In this document: positions 16,453-25,379 of the stretch, piece by piece | Numbering within the stretch: position 1 is the first letter of the stretch | How the letters are laid out: the number at the start of each line of letters is the position of its first letter | Source: a virus | Strand: one strand, 5' to 3' | IMG/VR virus record: IMGVR_UViG_3300010354_004913 | Coordinates: 1 to 64,000 of that record | DNA: 64,000 nt | Made by a program: the position numbers and the translations under genes | Notes under the pieces: generated by a model | Seen by the model: only the letters and a program-made list of their open reading frames with translations | The model's database searches: none | What the model was told of the DNA's origin: nothing

Positions 16453-17162
16453 TTGTTATTGTCATTTCTTATTGCGGTAAAATACGATTGGTCAATGTTT
16501 AAATGTTTCATTGAGGTAATAAGAAACTCTAAATCTTTGGGCAAACATTTACCACCAAACCCTCTCAAATTTTCATTAACGTCAAGATAGTGTTGATCGT
16601 GATTTACCTTAATATATGCTGAAACAATTTTATCATAATCAGCATTAACTTTTTTACTTATATCATAAAAATGATTAGCTAAAACAACTCTAGAACTAGC
16701 CATAGTATTGCTTAACATTTTTAAAATTTCTGCTTCTTTAATAGAACAAACAGTGTAATCTTCATCTTTTAACCAATCTGGCACTTTAACAAGATTAGTT
16801 CCTACTACTAAAGGTCTAAGTAAAACATCTAACTGCCAGCATCGTTCTCTTAAAAATTCTGGCATGTAGATAATTTTATCATTAATTACATTTTCTATAT
16901 GTTCCCCAGTGCCAATCGGCAATGTAGATCGTATAACAATTTGTATCGATCGATTTAAATTTTTAAGGCCTAATAACGTATTAATTAAAACGTCTATATC
17001 ATTGTCTGACGACGTAGGAACACAAACAAAAACAACATCGCAAAGAGATAAATCAGACAGTTTAGTATCTAATTTTATATCGTGTATTACGGGATTTTTG
17101 AGCTTTAAACTTCTTTCTGTTGCTCGACCTACAATACCATAACCAAGAATTCCAGCTTTCAT
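16425..17162 (-). CDS. Short UDP-glucose/GDP-mannose dehydrogenase-like protein
   Basis: 245 residues. N-terminal GYGIVG is the NAD-binding motif; VCVPTSS and YMPEFLRER follow; GFGGKCLPKD carries the catalytic Cys of UDP-sugar dehydrogenases. The C-terminal UDP-binding domain of full-length enzymes (about 400 residues) is missing, as in some phage versions. It may oxidise a sugar or act with a partner; a 6-phosphogluconate-dehydrogenase-like reaction is the alternative. Confidence 0.75.
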   Translation of the reverse strand: MKAGILGYGIVGRATERSLKLKNPVIHDIKLDTKLSDLSLCDVVFVCVPTSSDNDIDVLINTLLGLKNLNRSIQIVIRSTLPIGTGEHIENVINDKIIYMPEFLRERCWQLDVLLRPLVVGTNLVKVPDWLKDEDYTVCSIKEAEILKMLSNTMASSRVVLANHFYDISKKVNADYDKIVSAYIKVNHDQHYLDVNENLRGFGGKCLPKDLEFLITSMKHLNIDQSYFTAIRNDNNKWPITVKKY

Positions 17163-17647
17163 ATTGTTGTACTAACCTGACATGAGTGAAAATGTGAATT
17201 ACTAGCATTTACAGCAAAATGTAATTCAGTTGAATCAAACGCCCAAACATCACCTTTTTTCCAGTTTACAATGTTCATATGTTCAAATCCTAAAAGATGT
17301 CCAAATTGCCAATCTTCTAAAAATATAAGATACCTAATACATTGTTCAACTTCAATTTGTAGTTGTTGCCTAAGAGTAAAAAACGTGTCTCTGTGTGACG
17401 GCAATATTAAATTAGGTATAATACAAGTCCAACTAACCGAGCCTTTATCTACACCCACGGCTGAATAAAAGTTTTTCCAACAACCCGGAAGTTCATCATT
17501 AAAGCTTTGTAGCAGATAATCTCTATTATAGTAAGTTCTGTCTAAATGATCAAAATTTTTAGCAACGAAGGGAACTTGTCTAGCATAAGAATGCCTTTTT
17601 AAATCTTCCGACCAAAAATCTTGTATGTTTTTAACAAATCGTATCAT
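17159..17647 (-). CDS. Jelly-roll Fe(II)/2OG-type oxygenase candidate
   Basis: 162 residues. SHRDTFF gives the HxD pair, and DSTELHFAVNAS the distal His; RYLIFLEDWQFGHLLGF and WKKGDVWAFD match the layout of the 12229 and 19513 proteins. First gene of the minus-strand twelve-gene block; a TATAAGTA late-like element lies 16 bases upstream. Acidic HxD plus W/F-rich core suggest an aspartyl/asparaginyl-hydroxylase-like fold. Substrate unknown. Confidence 0.6.
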   Translation of the reverse strand: MIRFVKNIQDFWSEDLKRHSYARQVPFVAKNFDHLDRTYYNRDYLLQSFNDELPGCWKNFYSAVGVDKGSVSWTCIIPNLILPSHRDTFFTLRQQLQIEVEQCIRYLIFLEDWQFGHLLGFEHMNIVNWKKGDVWAFDSTELHFAVNASNSHFHSCQVSTTI

Positions 17648-17662
17648 TTTAATCTAAGTCCA

Positions 17663-17670
17663 TACTTATA
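17663..17670 (-). promoter_or_regulatory. Candidate late-type promoter, minus strand
   Basis: Read on the minus strand, TATAAGTA (one change from TATAAATA) ends 15 bases before the ATG at 17647, placing a predicted start about ten bases upstream of the ATG. It would serve the 17647-to-7320 block. A plus-strand promoter for 17703 was not recognised in this 55-base gap. Confidence 0.4.
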
Positions 17671-17702
17671 CTTATCGATATCTGCATAGGATAATTATCT
17701 AT

Positions 17703-18455
17703 ATGAATGCTTTAGAATTTTATTATAATAACAGACATTGCCATTGGAAATTAGAAGAATGTCCCGATGGCTGTGATAGCAATTATCAAATAGCCAATTG
17801 GTTGCTTAACAAATCTAATTTTGGTTGGTTAGAATTAGACGTAGAAATTGACCTAGAGCAGTGGAAAACAGAGTGTCAAAATGTACAATTTTTTGACCAT
17901 CGAGGATCAGACCATCCGGGATGGAATAGTACTTGTATACATGGCATCGATGTAGATAAAACAGGATCCTGGACAAACTATGGATATACCAACGAAGACG
18001 ACGTTCCCTATAAATGGACGTTGTTAAGTGAAAGAACACCTTCAATAAAAAACTTTTGGAGTAACTTTCCATACGAAACCTATAGAAGAATTCGATTTAT
18101 GGAAGTTGAATCTAATGGAGTAGTAAGTCCGCATATCGATATGCCGGGACGTTTACCGGGAGAAGATAATTTCAATGCCTTACAATTTGGTGTGCCTATA
18201 AACGTTGCTATTATACATCCAGAAAATTGTTTTATGACTTTAGAAAACTACGGATGTGTTCCCTGGCAAGAAGGTAAAGCATTTATAATAAACATTAGAA
18301 ATTATCATAGTGTAATAAACTTTAGTAAAATCAGTCGAATACATTTAATTGCTCATGGTAAACCTCAAAGCAGAATTAACGAATTTGTTGAGCTAGTAGC
18401 AAGAAGTTATAAAAAACAATATGAAAAACAAAATAATTTTTTGCGTAGTCAATGA
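17703..18455 (+). CDS. Aspartyl/asparaginyl-hydroxylase-like oxygenase candidate
   Basis: 250 residues. A variable N-terminal half is followed by SPHIDMPGR (HxD), LQFGVPINVAIIHPENC, and YHSVINFSKISRIHLIAHG, which supplies the distal His and a candidate 2OG-binding Arg (RIHLIAHG). This order matches the aspartyl/asparaginyl beta-hydroxylase fold. Overlaps the next gene by 35 bases. Confidence 0.65.
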   Translation: MNALEFYYNNRHCHWKLEECPDGCDSNYQIANWLLNKSNFGWLELDVEIDLEQWKTECQNVQFFDHRGSDHPGWNSTCIHGIDVDKTGSWTNYGYTNEDDVPYKWTLLSERTPSIKNFWSNFPYETYRRIRFMEVESNGVVSPHIDMPGRLPGEDNFNALQFGVPINVAIIHPENCFMTLENYGCVPWQEGKAFIINIRNYHSVINFSKISRIHLIAHGKPQSRINEFVELVARSYKKQYEKQNNFLRSQ

Positions 18456-19512
18456 CATTCATACCTATGCTGACGACAGTATTAAATCAACTATTCAAAA
18501 TATTTTAGATTTCACTCTATCTAATCTTTATGTCAAAGGGTACAAAGCCATTGTCAATGTCGACGAAGATGAAATTTTACAACTTGCTAAAGACTACGAC
18601 TATGCTGTAGTAATGAGTCCAGGAACTGAATTTATTAATGGTGTTGAGTTTTTTAATTCTTTAGAAAAATTAATAGAAAAAGATTTTTTTATTGCCGGTC
18701 ATATCTTAGATAGATCTTTATATCACGCATACTATGAACTACATCATCAATGTTATGTAGTTAATATGATGTATTATAAATTTCTAAATTGTCCAACGGT
18801 AGGTAAATTATCTAAAAATAGCCCGCATTCTCAAATTGTACCAATAAAATCAATAGAAAATTGGCACGATGATTACACACCTAAGATTGTATCAAAAGGC
18901 ACTAGAATTCAAGAGTATCATCACAAATGTCATGGATGGAATTTATTAAAACATGCCTTTGAAAATAATCTTAATGTATTAGTATTTGACGAATCAATAC
19001 GTAATAATAAAAAACATTACTACCCCGAAAGCAAAGAAGACTACGACAAAAATGCTTCATATATCGACCAGAAGTTTAATTATTGTAAAAAAGAATTTGT
19101 ACATACAGATAACACTGAATGGGCTAATGAAATTAATGGAACTTACAATCAAATTGCAATTCCGGCCAGTGGCACTTTATATTTGAATTTAATTGAAAAA
19201 GGAAATGTTATTTTCTTTGACTACAACCAACGTTCATTAGACTATTGGATGGAAAATTGTATAAGGAAGCAAGGAATAAATTATAAATTTGTCAAAACAG
19301 ATCTTCTTAACGACCTAGTATTAATCGACCATTTAGACCCAGATTTAAAAACATTGGTAAATTTATCTAATATATTTTGCTACGAAGGAACCGCAGCAAA
19401 GTATTCTTTAAAGCATAGACTGACAGCACAGAATAATCTTGTATCTGCTCTAAAAAATAAAGTTAAAGATATCAATATAAACTTTACTATTAGAGCAGAC
19501 GACGGTCATTGA
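18421..19512 (+). CDS. Unknown two-part protein, possibly glycosyltransferase-like
   Basis: 363 residues. The N-terminal half has an alternating Rossmann-like pattern (IIFCVVNDIHTY, YDYAVVMSPGTEFI, FFIAGHILDR) that could be a GT-A-type fold; the C-terminal half (IPASGTLYLN, NVIFFDYNQRSLDYW, FVKTDLL) recalls a nucleotide or SAM-binding Rossmann domain. No diagnostic DxD or SAM motif is certain. It ends one base before the convergent gene at 19513. Confidence 0.4.
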   Translation: MKNKIIFCVVNDIHTYADDSIKSTIQNILDFTLSNLYVKGYKAIVNVDEDEILQLAKDYDYAVVMSPGTEFINGVEFFNSLEKLIEKDFFIAGHILDRSLYHAYYELHHQCYVVNMMYYKFLNCPTVGKLSKNSPHSQIVPIKSIENWHDDYTPKIVSKGTRIQEYHHKCHGWNLLKHAFENNLNVLVFDESIRNNKKHYYPESKEDYDKNASYIDQKFNYCKKEFVHTDNTEWANEINGTYNQIAIPASGTLYLNLIEKGNVIFFDYNQRSLDYWMENCIRKQGINYKFVKTDLLNDLVLIDHLDPDLKTLVNLSNIFCYEGTAAKYSLKHRLTAQNNLVSALKNKVKDININFTIRADDGH

Positions 19513-20007
19513 CTACAAATATTCTGTTACTTGTAAAACTATTCTTGGCATATGTCCTATATTAGCAGCGCCATGAATATCTTGTGATGTATTATAAATG
19601 TATACGTCACCTTTTTTATAACCTGTTATCATATGATCGTTTAGAACAAAAATATGACCGGAATGATAATCTTGCATTGGAACCCAATACCTGAGACATT
19701 GCTCGTCATGTGTATGAGGATCAGTGTGCATAGGCATAAATTGTCCCGGAGTTAATTTTGTAATCCACCAATGATATTTTCCTGAAACCCAGGGTGGTTG
19801 AGGAACGTCAAAAGATACATCTTTCCTTTCATACACCCACCAGTTTACTGAATTAAGATTATATCCTGCTGCCTTTGCTCTTTTATATTCGTCAGTTTCG
19901 ACAGAATTAACAGCCGGCCAATCTCTAGGTCGTGCTTGGCCATCTTTAGATAAGATTTCAGCTACCCATTGATCTTGAATAAAATTAAAATTTCCTACAA
20001 ATTTCAT
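19513..20007 (-). CDS. Jelly-roll Fe(II)/2OG-type oxygenase candidate, paralog of 12229
   Basis: 164 residues. H94 and D96 (PMHTDPH), H145 (DIHGAANIG) and R155 (MPRIVLQV) form a full candidate Fe/2OG site. YWVPMQDYHSGHIFVLND and YKKGDVYIY are shared with the 12229 protein. It terminates with TAG, which shows that amber is read as stop in this genome. Coupled by ATGA overlap to the P4H-like gene. Confidence 0.68.
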   Translation of the reverse strand: MKFVGNFNFIQDQWVAEILSKDGQARPRDWPAVNSVETDEYKRAKAAGYNLNSVNWWVYERKDVSFDVPQPPWVSGKYHWWITKLTPGQFMPMHTDPHTHDEQCLRYWVPMQDYHSGHIFVLNDHMITGYKKGDVYIYNTSQDIHGAANIGHMPRIVLQVTEYL

Positions 20008-20606
20008 TCTACTCTAGGCCCGTTTGCGATAAATGTGGCACAAATCCATTTATGACCTTTAGTTATAGGAGTCGACTCGTGTATACTTGATTGATTTACT
20101 TCTTCATCAGGGTAATCATATTCTAATACAATCATATCACCTTTACTAGGCTTAACAGAAAATCCCAATATAGGAAAATCTAATTCGCCTCCTTCATAAT
20201 CGTCATTCAAGTAAAAAATTGCAGTGTATTTTCTATCACCGCCCTTTTCATAATATTTTATCTTTTTTGGATCAATTGGATAATCAACGTGTAGATCAAA
20301 AAATTGTCCTACATCATACCTATAAATATCACCAGCTTCGATATAGCTTCTCGGTATGCCTGCTACTGATGTTACATAAGTCCATAAATGTTCTCTAATT
20401 TCTTGAGGGGTATTCCAACTAATAAATCTTTGTTCAATTCCTTCATGGACTTGTCCGTAAGACTGTTGAGCAGACTCCCAACCTGCCCTCATATTCATAC
20501 CTTCATTTGTGAACTTATTAATTATAAAATCACAATAATTGTGATCTACTACATTTTTATAAAGAACAACACCTGGTATTTCTGAATAAACTATTTTTTC
20601 ATTCAT
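20004..20606 (-). CDS. Prolyl-4-hydroxylase-like 2OG-Fe(II) oxygenase
   Basis: 200 residues. The P4Hc pattern is clear: FFDLHVDYP (H106, D108), KYTAIFYLNDDYEGGELDFP, KGDMIVLEY, SSIHESTPITKGHKWICATF (H176 and K186 for 2-oxoglutarate). All iron and cosubstrate residues are present, making this the best-supported oxygenase of the island. Family members hydroxylate proline or other residues in proteins, or free amino acids. The start at 20606 sits just after the neighbouring gene's stop. Confidence 0.85.
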   Translation of the reverse strand: MNEKIVYSEIPGVVLYKNVVDHNYCDFIINKFTNEGMNMRAGWESAQQSYGQVHEGIEQRFISWNTPQEIREHLWTYVTSVAGIPRSYIEAGDIYRYDVGQFFDLHVDYPIDPKKIKYYEKGGDRKYTAIFYLNDDYEGGELDFPILGFSVKPSKGDMIVLEYDYPDEEVNQSSIHESTPITKGHKWICATFIANGPRVE

Positions 20607-20610
20607 AGTA

Positions 20611-21426
20611 TTAATACCTCTCTAAATGATCTATTCCTAATTTGATTCTAAACTCTTTTGTAAATTTACAATCGACTCTAAGACCGTATTCGATTTCTTT
20701 CGATTCTTCTCCACCATGCCAGTCTTGATCGTTCCAAAAAGCAGCATTACTATTCACATAATGTTTGTTTTGTTGTTCTGGATCCCAAACATAAAATCCT
20801 CGTTTAGTTCGATAACGGATATGAATAAATTCATTATTATGAGGACTGTATTGCTTATCATCATGAATACCATTATTAGCATCTAGATCTCGATGTTCGA
20901 ACGCTCGCCCATTATGATCGCAATGAAAAAATATTACTCTACCAATCCTATCAATTATACCTTGTTCTTGTAAATTTTCTACCCATTCTACAACTCCGGG
21001 AAAAAATTTACTTTCTTCTGTGCGCTGACGAGTAGCATTACGTTCGTTCCAGTCACCCTCATTCCATAAAAAATAATAAATGTACGGATCGTTGGCATCA
21101 AGTGTTGTTTTTAAATATCTAGTAAAAATATTACGTTGCTTATAGTCACCAAAATTTTTAGGTACTAGATCTCGACCGACAATTTTTATAGGATGATCTT
21201 CGGGAAGTTTTTGATACTCTTCCCAAGCCTTGTATATTGGCTTCCAGTTCATTATATAACTGGCATCTTTCCAGTCGAACCCTGGAGCCATCCAAGTTCC
21301 TTCTTTAGCATAATCTCTAGCTAGGGCAAATCCTTTACATATCTCAGGATGTAATTTTTTGAATCCGTCAACATCTAAAAAAGGGTCTAAGTTAATATAA
21401 GGCCTACCGCCAATTCCTCTAATCAT
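20611..21426 (-). CDS. Oxygenase-like protein of unknown substrate
   Basis: 271 residues from the ATG at 21426; a longer TTG start at 21471 overlaps the divergent gene and is not favoured. AFEHRDLD (HxD) and DWHGGEESKEIEYGLRVD give a plausible iron site late in the protein, with VIFFHCDHNGR nearby. The first half (WMAPGFDWKDASY, NIFTRYLKT) is unlike the smaller oxygenases here. No ribosome site is visible ahead of the ATG. Assignment to the Fe/2OG fold is tentative. Confidence 0.5.
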   Translation of the reverse strand: MIRGIGGRPYINLDPFLDVDGFKKLHPEICKGFALARDYAKEGTWMAPGFDWKDASYIMNWKPIYKAWEEYQKLPEDHPIKIVGRDLVPKNFGDYKQRNIFTRYLKTTLDANDPYIYYFLWNEGDWNERNATRQRTEESKFFPGVVEWVENLQEQGIIDRIGRVIFFHCDHNGRAFEHRDLDANNGIHDDKQYSPHNNEFIHIRYRTKRGFYVWDPEQQNKHYVNSNAAFWNDQDWHGGEESKEIEYGLRVDCKFTKEFRIKLGIDHLERY

Positions 21427-21431
21427 GACAA

Positions 21432-21448
21432 TATTTATGTAATAAATA
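21432..21448. promoter_or_regulatory. Divergent pair of late-type promoter elements
   Basis: CATAAATA on the minus strand (21439-21432) and AATAAATA on the plus strand (21441-21448) lie back to back in the 47-base gap between divergent genes. The plus element is about 26 bases before the ATG at 21474. The minus element would start transcription at or next to the ATG of 21426. Confidence 0.45.
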
Positions 21449-21473
21449 TAACTGCCGCTAAAATTGAACAATC

Positions 21474-22619
21474 ATGTCGCATTGCCCTTGGACCTATCGA
21501 GCACTAGCTATCTCTGGAGATGATTTTTTACCTTGTTGTCGATTTCAAGGAAATTTTGTCATAGAAAATAATGACTTAAATGCCTCTTACAAAAATGGCA
21601 AAATTTCAGAATTTCGTCGTCGCCTAGACAACGGAGAAAAATTACAAGAGTGCAATGACTGTTGGTTTAATGAAAAAATAGGCGTTAAGTCTATGAGACA
21701 ACAGGGACTTGATATGTGGGGTGAAGTTAGAACTCCAGAAATTCAATTTGTTGAACTTGACTTAGATAACACTTGTAATCTAAAATGTGTGAGCTGTAAC
21801 TCGAGACAGAGTAGTTCTTTAGTTGCTGAAGAAATAAAGTTATACGGAAAACAAGTTTTTGCTGAAAGAAAAATTACAGATCATTTTAAACAGCTAGATT
21901 TTTCAAAATTAAAAATTGTAAAACTAATCGGCGGCGAACCTTTTTTAAGTAAAAAAATAACAGATGCTTGCCAACATATTTTAGAAAAAAGAATAGAAAA
22001 CGATTTAGAACTTTGGATTAACACTAATTGTACTGTATTACCAAATGACACAGTTCAAGAGTTAATAATGAATTGTAGACAACTACATTTAAATCTTAGC
22101 ATAGACGGATACAAAGATTTAAATAATTTTGTAAGAAATGACACTGTGTGGGAAGATTTAGTAAGTAACTTAAAAAGATTTAATGAATATATTAATCAAC
22201 GAGGAAACAAATCAACGTTTATAAGTATAAATTTTGTTGTTCATCTGTATAATGCAAATAAAATACACGAATTACAAACTTGGATTAAACATAATTTTCC
22301 GAAATTTAATATTGAGATTACAGCACTAGTTACGCCAAAATTTTTATCTTTGGTACATGCTCCAGCTGATTATAAAATTTACTTAGAAAATTACTTTAGA
22401 ACACACAATCTAAATAATCTAATACCGTTTTTAAAAGAATCGAATCAGAATTTATTTGATTACTTTTATGCTTATCATCATCTTTTAGTTGATCTTAGAC
22501 AAAAAGACATTAACGATTCTAACCCAGAATTATTCGAATACATAAAACAATATGTGCCAACTAGACACATGAGCAAAGATGAAGTATTTTCTTTAAGGAC
22601 ATTCGAGAGTGGACTTTGA
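21474..22619 (+). CDS. Radical SAM protein with N-terminal SPASM-like cysteine module (3 of 10)
   Basis: 381 residues. N-terminal C4, CC 21-22, C60 and C63 (CNDC) then WFNEKIGVKSMRQQ; core motif CNLKCVSC (C101, C105, C108); KLIGGEPFLSKK; LSIDGYKDLN. Same architecture and very similar linker to the 11307 protein. The C-terminus overlaps a kinase-like gene. Expected radical chemistry on an unknown, possibly peptide, substrate. Confidence 0.85.
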   Translation: MSHCPWTYRALAISGDDFLPCCRFQGNFVIENNDLNASYKNGKISEFRRRLDNGEKLQECNDCWFNEKIGVKSMRQQGLDMWGEVRTPEIQFVELDLDNTCNLKCVSCNSRQSSSLVAEEIKLYGKQVFAERKITDHFKQLDFSKLKIVKLIGGEPFLSKKITDACQHILEKRIENDLELWINTNCTVLPNDTVQELIMNCRQLHLNLSIDGYKDLNNFVRNDTVWEDLVSNLKRFNEYINQRGNKSTFISINFVVHLYNANKIHELQTWIKHNFPKFNIEITALVTPKFLSLVHAPADYKIYLENYFRTHNLNNLIPFLKESNQNLFDYFYAYHHLLVDLRQKDINDSNPELFEYIKQYVPTRHMSKDEVFSLRTFESGL

Positions 22620-23298
22620 ATATTATTATAATTATGTTCCAGGAAAAGGCTTTTGTAGGAACAATTTAATCTATACCAGCTTGATTAGCAAAGATCGTAA
22701 AACTTTTTGTCAATGGTACTTCAATGATACTGAATATCATCGAGGCCAAAATCAGGTTGTGGATCCAGCTCTAATGGATGAAAAATTCAATAGAGAAGTT
22801 AAGTTTTTAAGTGTTATGGGAAAACATTATCCAACTATGGTTCCAAAATTTGATATCGACATAGACAAGAAAAAAATCTACTTAGAAATAGATGGTCCCG
22901 ATATGTGGGAAATGGTAGGATGCTCAGGAACTGACTATTCAAGAGCTTTACCAGATTGGGATACACAGATGCTTAAAATCTTTGAGGCACACAAAAATCT
23001 AGGATTATTTAAATATAGCTTACATCCGTCTAGTTATTTTGTAGTAAACGGAGAACTAAAAAGTATGAATTATTTTTTCACATATGATTTAGAAGATTCT
23101 GATATGTCTATAAAAAGTGTGCTTAGTCACATTAGCGAAGATAGACAAAAAGATTTATTCCCTAAAATTAAAGCAATGGGGTTTAATCTAGACAATCCAG
23201 TTCCGCATAACAAATTACAGCACTTAGCGTTTGAAAGCTTTAAAACAAATTTTAAAGAATCAGTAATGAATAGGGCAAAAGAGATTTATGATATTTGA
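22609..23298 (+). CDS. Kinase-fold candidate, paralog of 27605
   Basis: 229 residues from a GTG overlapping the previous stop by 11 bases. ISKDRKTFCQWYF, PKFDIDIDKKKIYLEIDGPDMW and FKYSLHPSSYFVVNGELKSMNYFF line up with the 27605 protein. The order KIYLE (hinge), then helices, then L.PSSYF.V.G..K...YFF resembles small protein-kinase-like or aminoglycoside-phosphotransferase-like folds. HRD/DFG-type catalytic residues are not clear, so activity is uncertain. Confidence 0.4.
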   Translation: MDFEYYYNYVPGKGFCRNNLIYTSLISKDRKTFCQWYFNDTEYHRGQNQVVDPALMDEKFNREVKFLSVMGKHYPTMVPKFDIDIDKKKIYLEIDGPDMWEMVGCSGTDYSRALPDWDTQMLKIFEAHKNLGLFKYSLHPSSYFVVNGELKSMNYFFTYDLEDSDMSIKSVLSHISEDRQKDLFPKIKAMGFNLDNPVPHNKLQHLAFESFKTNFKESVMNRAKEIYDI

Positions 23299-24265
23299 TC
23301 CTTACATTAAACTTTTAGATATTTACTACGGTGGCAAATGTAACCTTTCTTGTTATCAATGCGACACAAGAAGCGACTTAATAAAGTCTACTGAAAATGA
23401 TCCAGAACTATCAACAATTTTAGAAGGAATAACTTTAGCTAGAGACAAATTCCAAGTTGATCTTTATAGTGTGATAGGTGGCGAGCCATTGCTATATCTA
23501 GAAAAAATTGATTTGATATTATCACATATAAGAAAAATAGACCCTAAAGCAAAAATACAGTTTTCAACTAACGGTACATTATTATCTAAAAAGTTAGATG
23601 CTGTTGCTGAGCTAATGTTAAAACATAGTTGTAGTTTATTTGTTTGTAATCACTTTGCTGCTTTTGATACAAACATGACTGAAAAAATTACTGAAAGTGT
23701 AAATCAGTTAGTGAAAAAATTAAACTTAGAAAAAGGTGACGCCAATAATTTTTTTAAAGAGTTTATAGGTCTCGATAATCCTAGAAAAGATCCTTATATG
23801 GCAAAGTGGATTAAAGAAAGAAAAGAATATTTTTTAGGAGAACAACCTAACGATCATTATTATTATAACAATGATATGTTTGTACACTTTAGACCTCAAA
23901 CTACATTTCATAAAAACTATGTGATGATTAACGGTAAACCTAAACCACATATGACTGGACTTCCACATGTGTCTTTTAAAGACGGATGTAGCAGTGTTCT
24001 TTGTAATTTTTTAATAGGAAAGAAATTATATAAATGTGCAGCACTGGGAACACTTAAACAACTTCTTACACATTACGACTGTCTTGACGATCTCGACTGG
24101 CAAAAATATTTAAATTACGAATATTTAGATTTAGAAACTTGTGAGTATATAGATATAACTAAATTTCATTTAGGAAAATTCTGTTCAATAGCAGAATGTG
24201 ACATGTGTGGGACACAAGAATTTAATAGAACTAAAGAACATGTTATCCATATACAAACTAGTTGA
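23288..24265 (+). CDS. Radical SAM protein (4 of 10)
   Basis: 325 residues. GGKCNLSCYQC (C18, C22, C25), SVIGGEPLLYL, FSTNGTLLS. Cysteines after the core (CSSVLCNFL, KCAALGTL, CSIAECDMCGT) are consistent with one or more auxiliary Fe-S clusters. Starts inside the previous gene (11-base overlap) and its end overlaps the GNAT-like gene by 26 bases. Confidence 0.82.
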   Translation: MIFDPYIKLLDIYYGGKCNLSCYQCDTRSDLIKSTENDPELSTILEGITLARDKFQVDLYSVIGGEPLLYLEKIDLILSHIRKIDPKAKIQFSTNGTLLSKKLDAVAELMLKHSCSLFVCNHFAAFDTNMTEKITESVNQLVKKLNLEKGDANNFFKEFIGLDNPRKDPYMAKWIKERKEYFLGEQPNDHYYYNNDMFVHFRPQTTFHKNYVMINGKPKPHMTGLPHVSFKDGCSSVLCNFLIGKKLYKCAALGTLKQLLTHYDCLDDLDWQKYLNYEYLDLETCEYIDITKFHLGKFCSIAECDMCGTQEFNRTKEHVIHIQTS

Positions 24266-24812
24266 ATGGAATGAAAACTTAGACTTAACAGAATTTTATG
24301 CCGAAGCTGCAAAAAGAGGGCATATTAACAATACAAGTCAAAAGGTAATGATTGATTGTTTTCGTAATGAGAAAAGATCACAAGTTTGGATACTTTATAA
24401 AAATGATCAAGCAATAGGCAGTGTAGCCGCACATACATTTCCCGAAATGGGGGATAACAGTTATCGTATTTTAGCAAGAACTTGTGTTCTTGATGGTGTG
24501 ATTCCTAATAGCGGACATGGTTTAGGTACAGGAAGGTGGTATATACAACAGCATCAAAACTTTACCTGTCAATTTTATATTCCTAAAATGATAGAATGGT
24601 GTGGTATAGATTCTAACATGTATGCTACAAGTAATCAATTAGCTAGCGGAAGTCAACGCAAAGTACATAACATTTACTTTCCTTTATTAGAAAAACAAGG
24701 AGAGTTTATTAGAACAAAAGAAATGTATTACAGAGGAACAGAACAAACAATATGGAAATTAAATCCTATAACGTTTTTAGAAAATTTAGAACGTTATGTT
24801 CGTTGGATCTAA
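24240..24812 (+). CDS. GNAT-like acyltransferase candidate
   Basis: 190 residues from ATG 24240. SQVWILYKNDQAIGSVAAHTF has the strand pair that opens many GNAT proteins, and RILARTCVLDG, SGHGLGTGRWYIQQH could include the acetyl-CoA loop, although the canonical Q/RxxGxG/A is only loosely met (GHGLGTGRW). Would transfer an acyl group to an amine. Tentative. Confidence 0.45.
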   Translation: MLSIYKLVEWNENLDLTEFYAEAAKRGHINNTSQKVMIDCFRNEKRSQVWILYKNDQAIGSVAAHTFPEMGDNSYRILARTCVLDGVIPNSGHGLGTGRWYIQQHQNFTCQFYIPKMIEWCGIDSNMYATSNQLASGSQRKVHNIYFPLLEKQGEFIRTKEMYYRGTEQTIWKLNPITFLENLERYVRWI

Positions 24813-25379
24813 CTTTGGGTTCATTCTTCTTAGTTCTCTCATAACATAATCAGTACACTTCCATCTAAATTCTATCTGTCTTATGTTCGGATATTTTGTC
24901 CAAAATAATATAGTATCTACGATTTCTTTATGAGAAATATTAAAGTCACTGCTGATCGATTCAGGTTTATCATCTTTCGGAGTTCCTTCTATAAAGGTAA
25001 GATCTAAATGTAATATAGGAATTCCGTTAGGATCCAATCCTATTTTTCGGCATATTTCTCCTAACTCTTGTTTGTCTCTAGCATACCTAGTATAAAATAT
25101 TCCAGCATAATGTCTACTTACGCTACCCATAACAATCATTTTTGAAACTTTGTCTTTTAAGGCGTAAATCAGTTTTGCTTGCTGTCTTTCAAAGTACGCA
25201 TTATTAATAAACAAATCAGCTCCCGAAGCTACTTTTACAATCTTATCAAAATCTTTAGTAATGTCGTGTCCATTACTTCTACTTAAACCAATGACTTCAT
25301 TAGAACTATCGGCTTTAAAACTATCGTAGATACTTTTTCCTATTCCATAGGTATGACCAGTTATAACTATTTTAGTCAT
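24786..25379 (-). CDS. Short-chain dehydrogenase/reductase, tandem copy 1
   Basis: 197 residues. TGHTYGIG (7-14) is the NAD(P)-binding loop, FINNAY the NNAG-like strand, MGSVSRHY the Ser strand, YARDK the YxxxK catalytic pair. Shorter than a classical SDR (about 250). It converges on and overlaps the GNAT-like gene by 27 bases. The adjacent gene at 25372 is a clear paralog. Confidence 0.75.
   Translation of the reverse strand: MTKIVITGHTYGIGKSIYDSFKADSSNEVIGLSRSNGHDITKDFDKIVKVASGADLFINNAYFERQQAKLIYALKDKVSKMIVMGSVSRHYAGIFYTRYARDKQELGEICRKIGLDPNGIPILHLDLTFIEGTPKDDKPESISSDFNISHKEIVDTILFWTKYPNIRQIEFRWKCTDYVMRELRRMNPKLDPTNITF

Noticed and set aside
7320-17647. NRPS/PKS-type natural-product cluster
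   Set aside because: The ANL ligase is free-standing; no carrier, condensation, ketosynthase or thioesterase domain and no exporter is visible.
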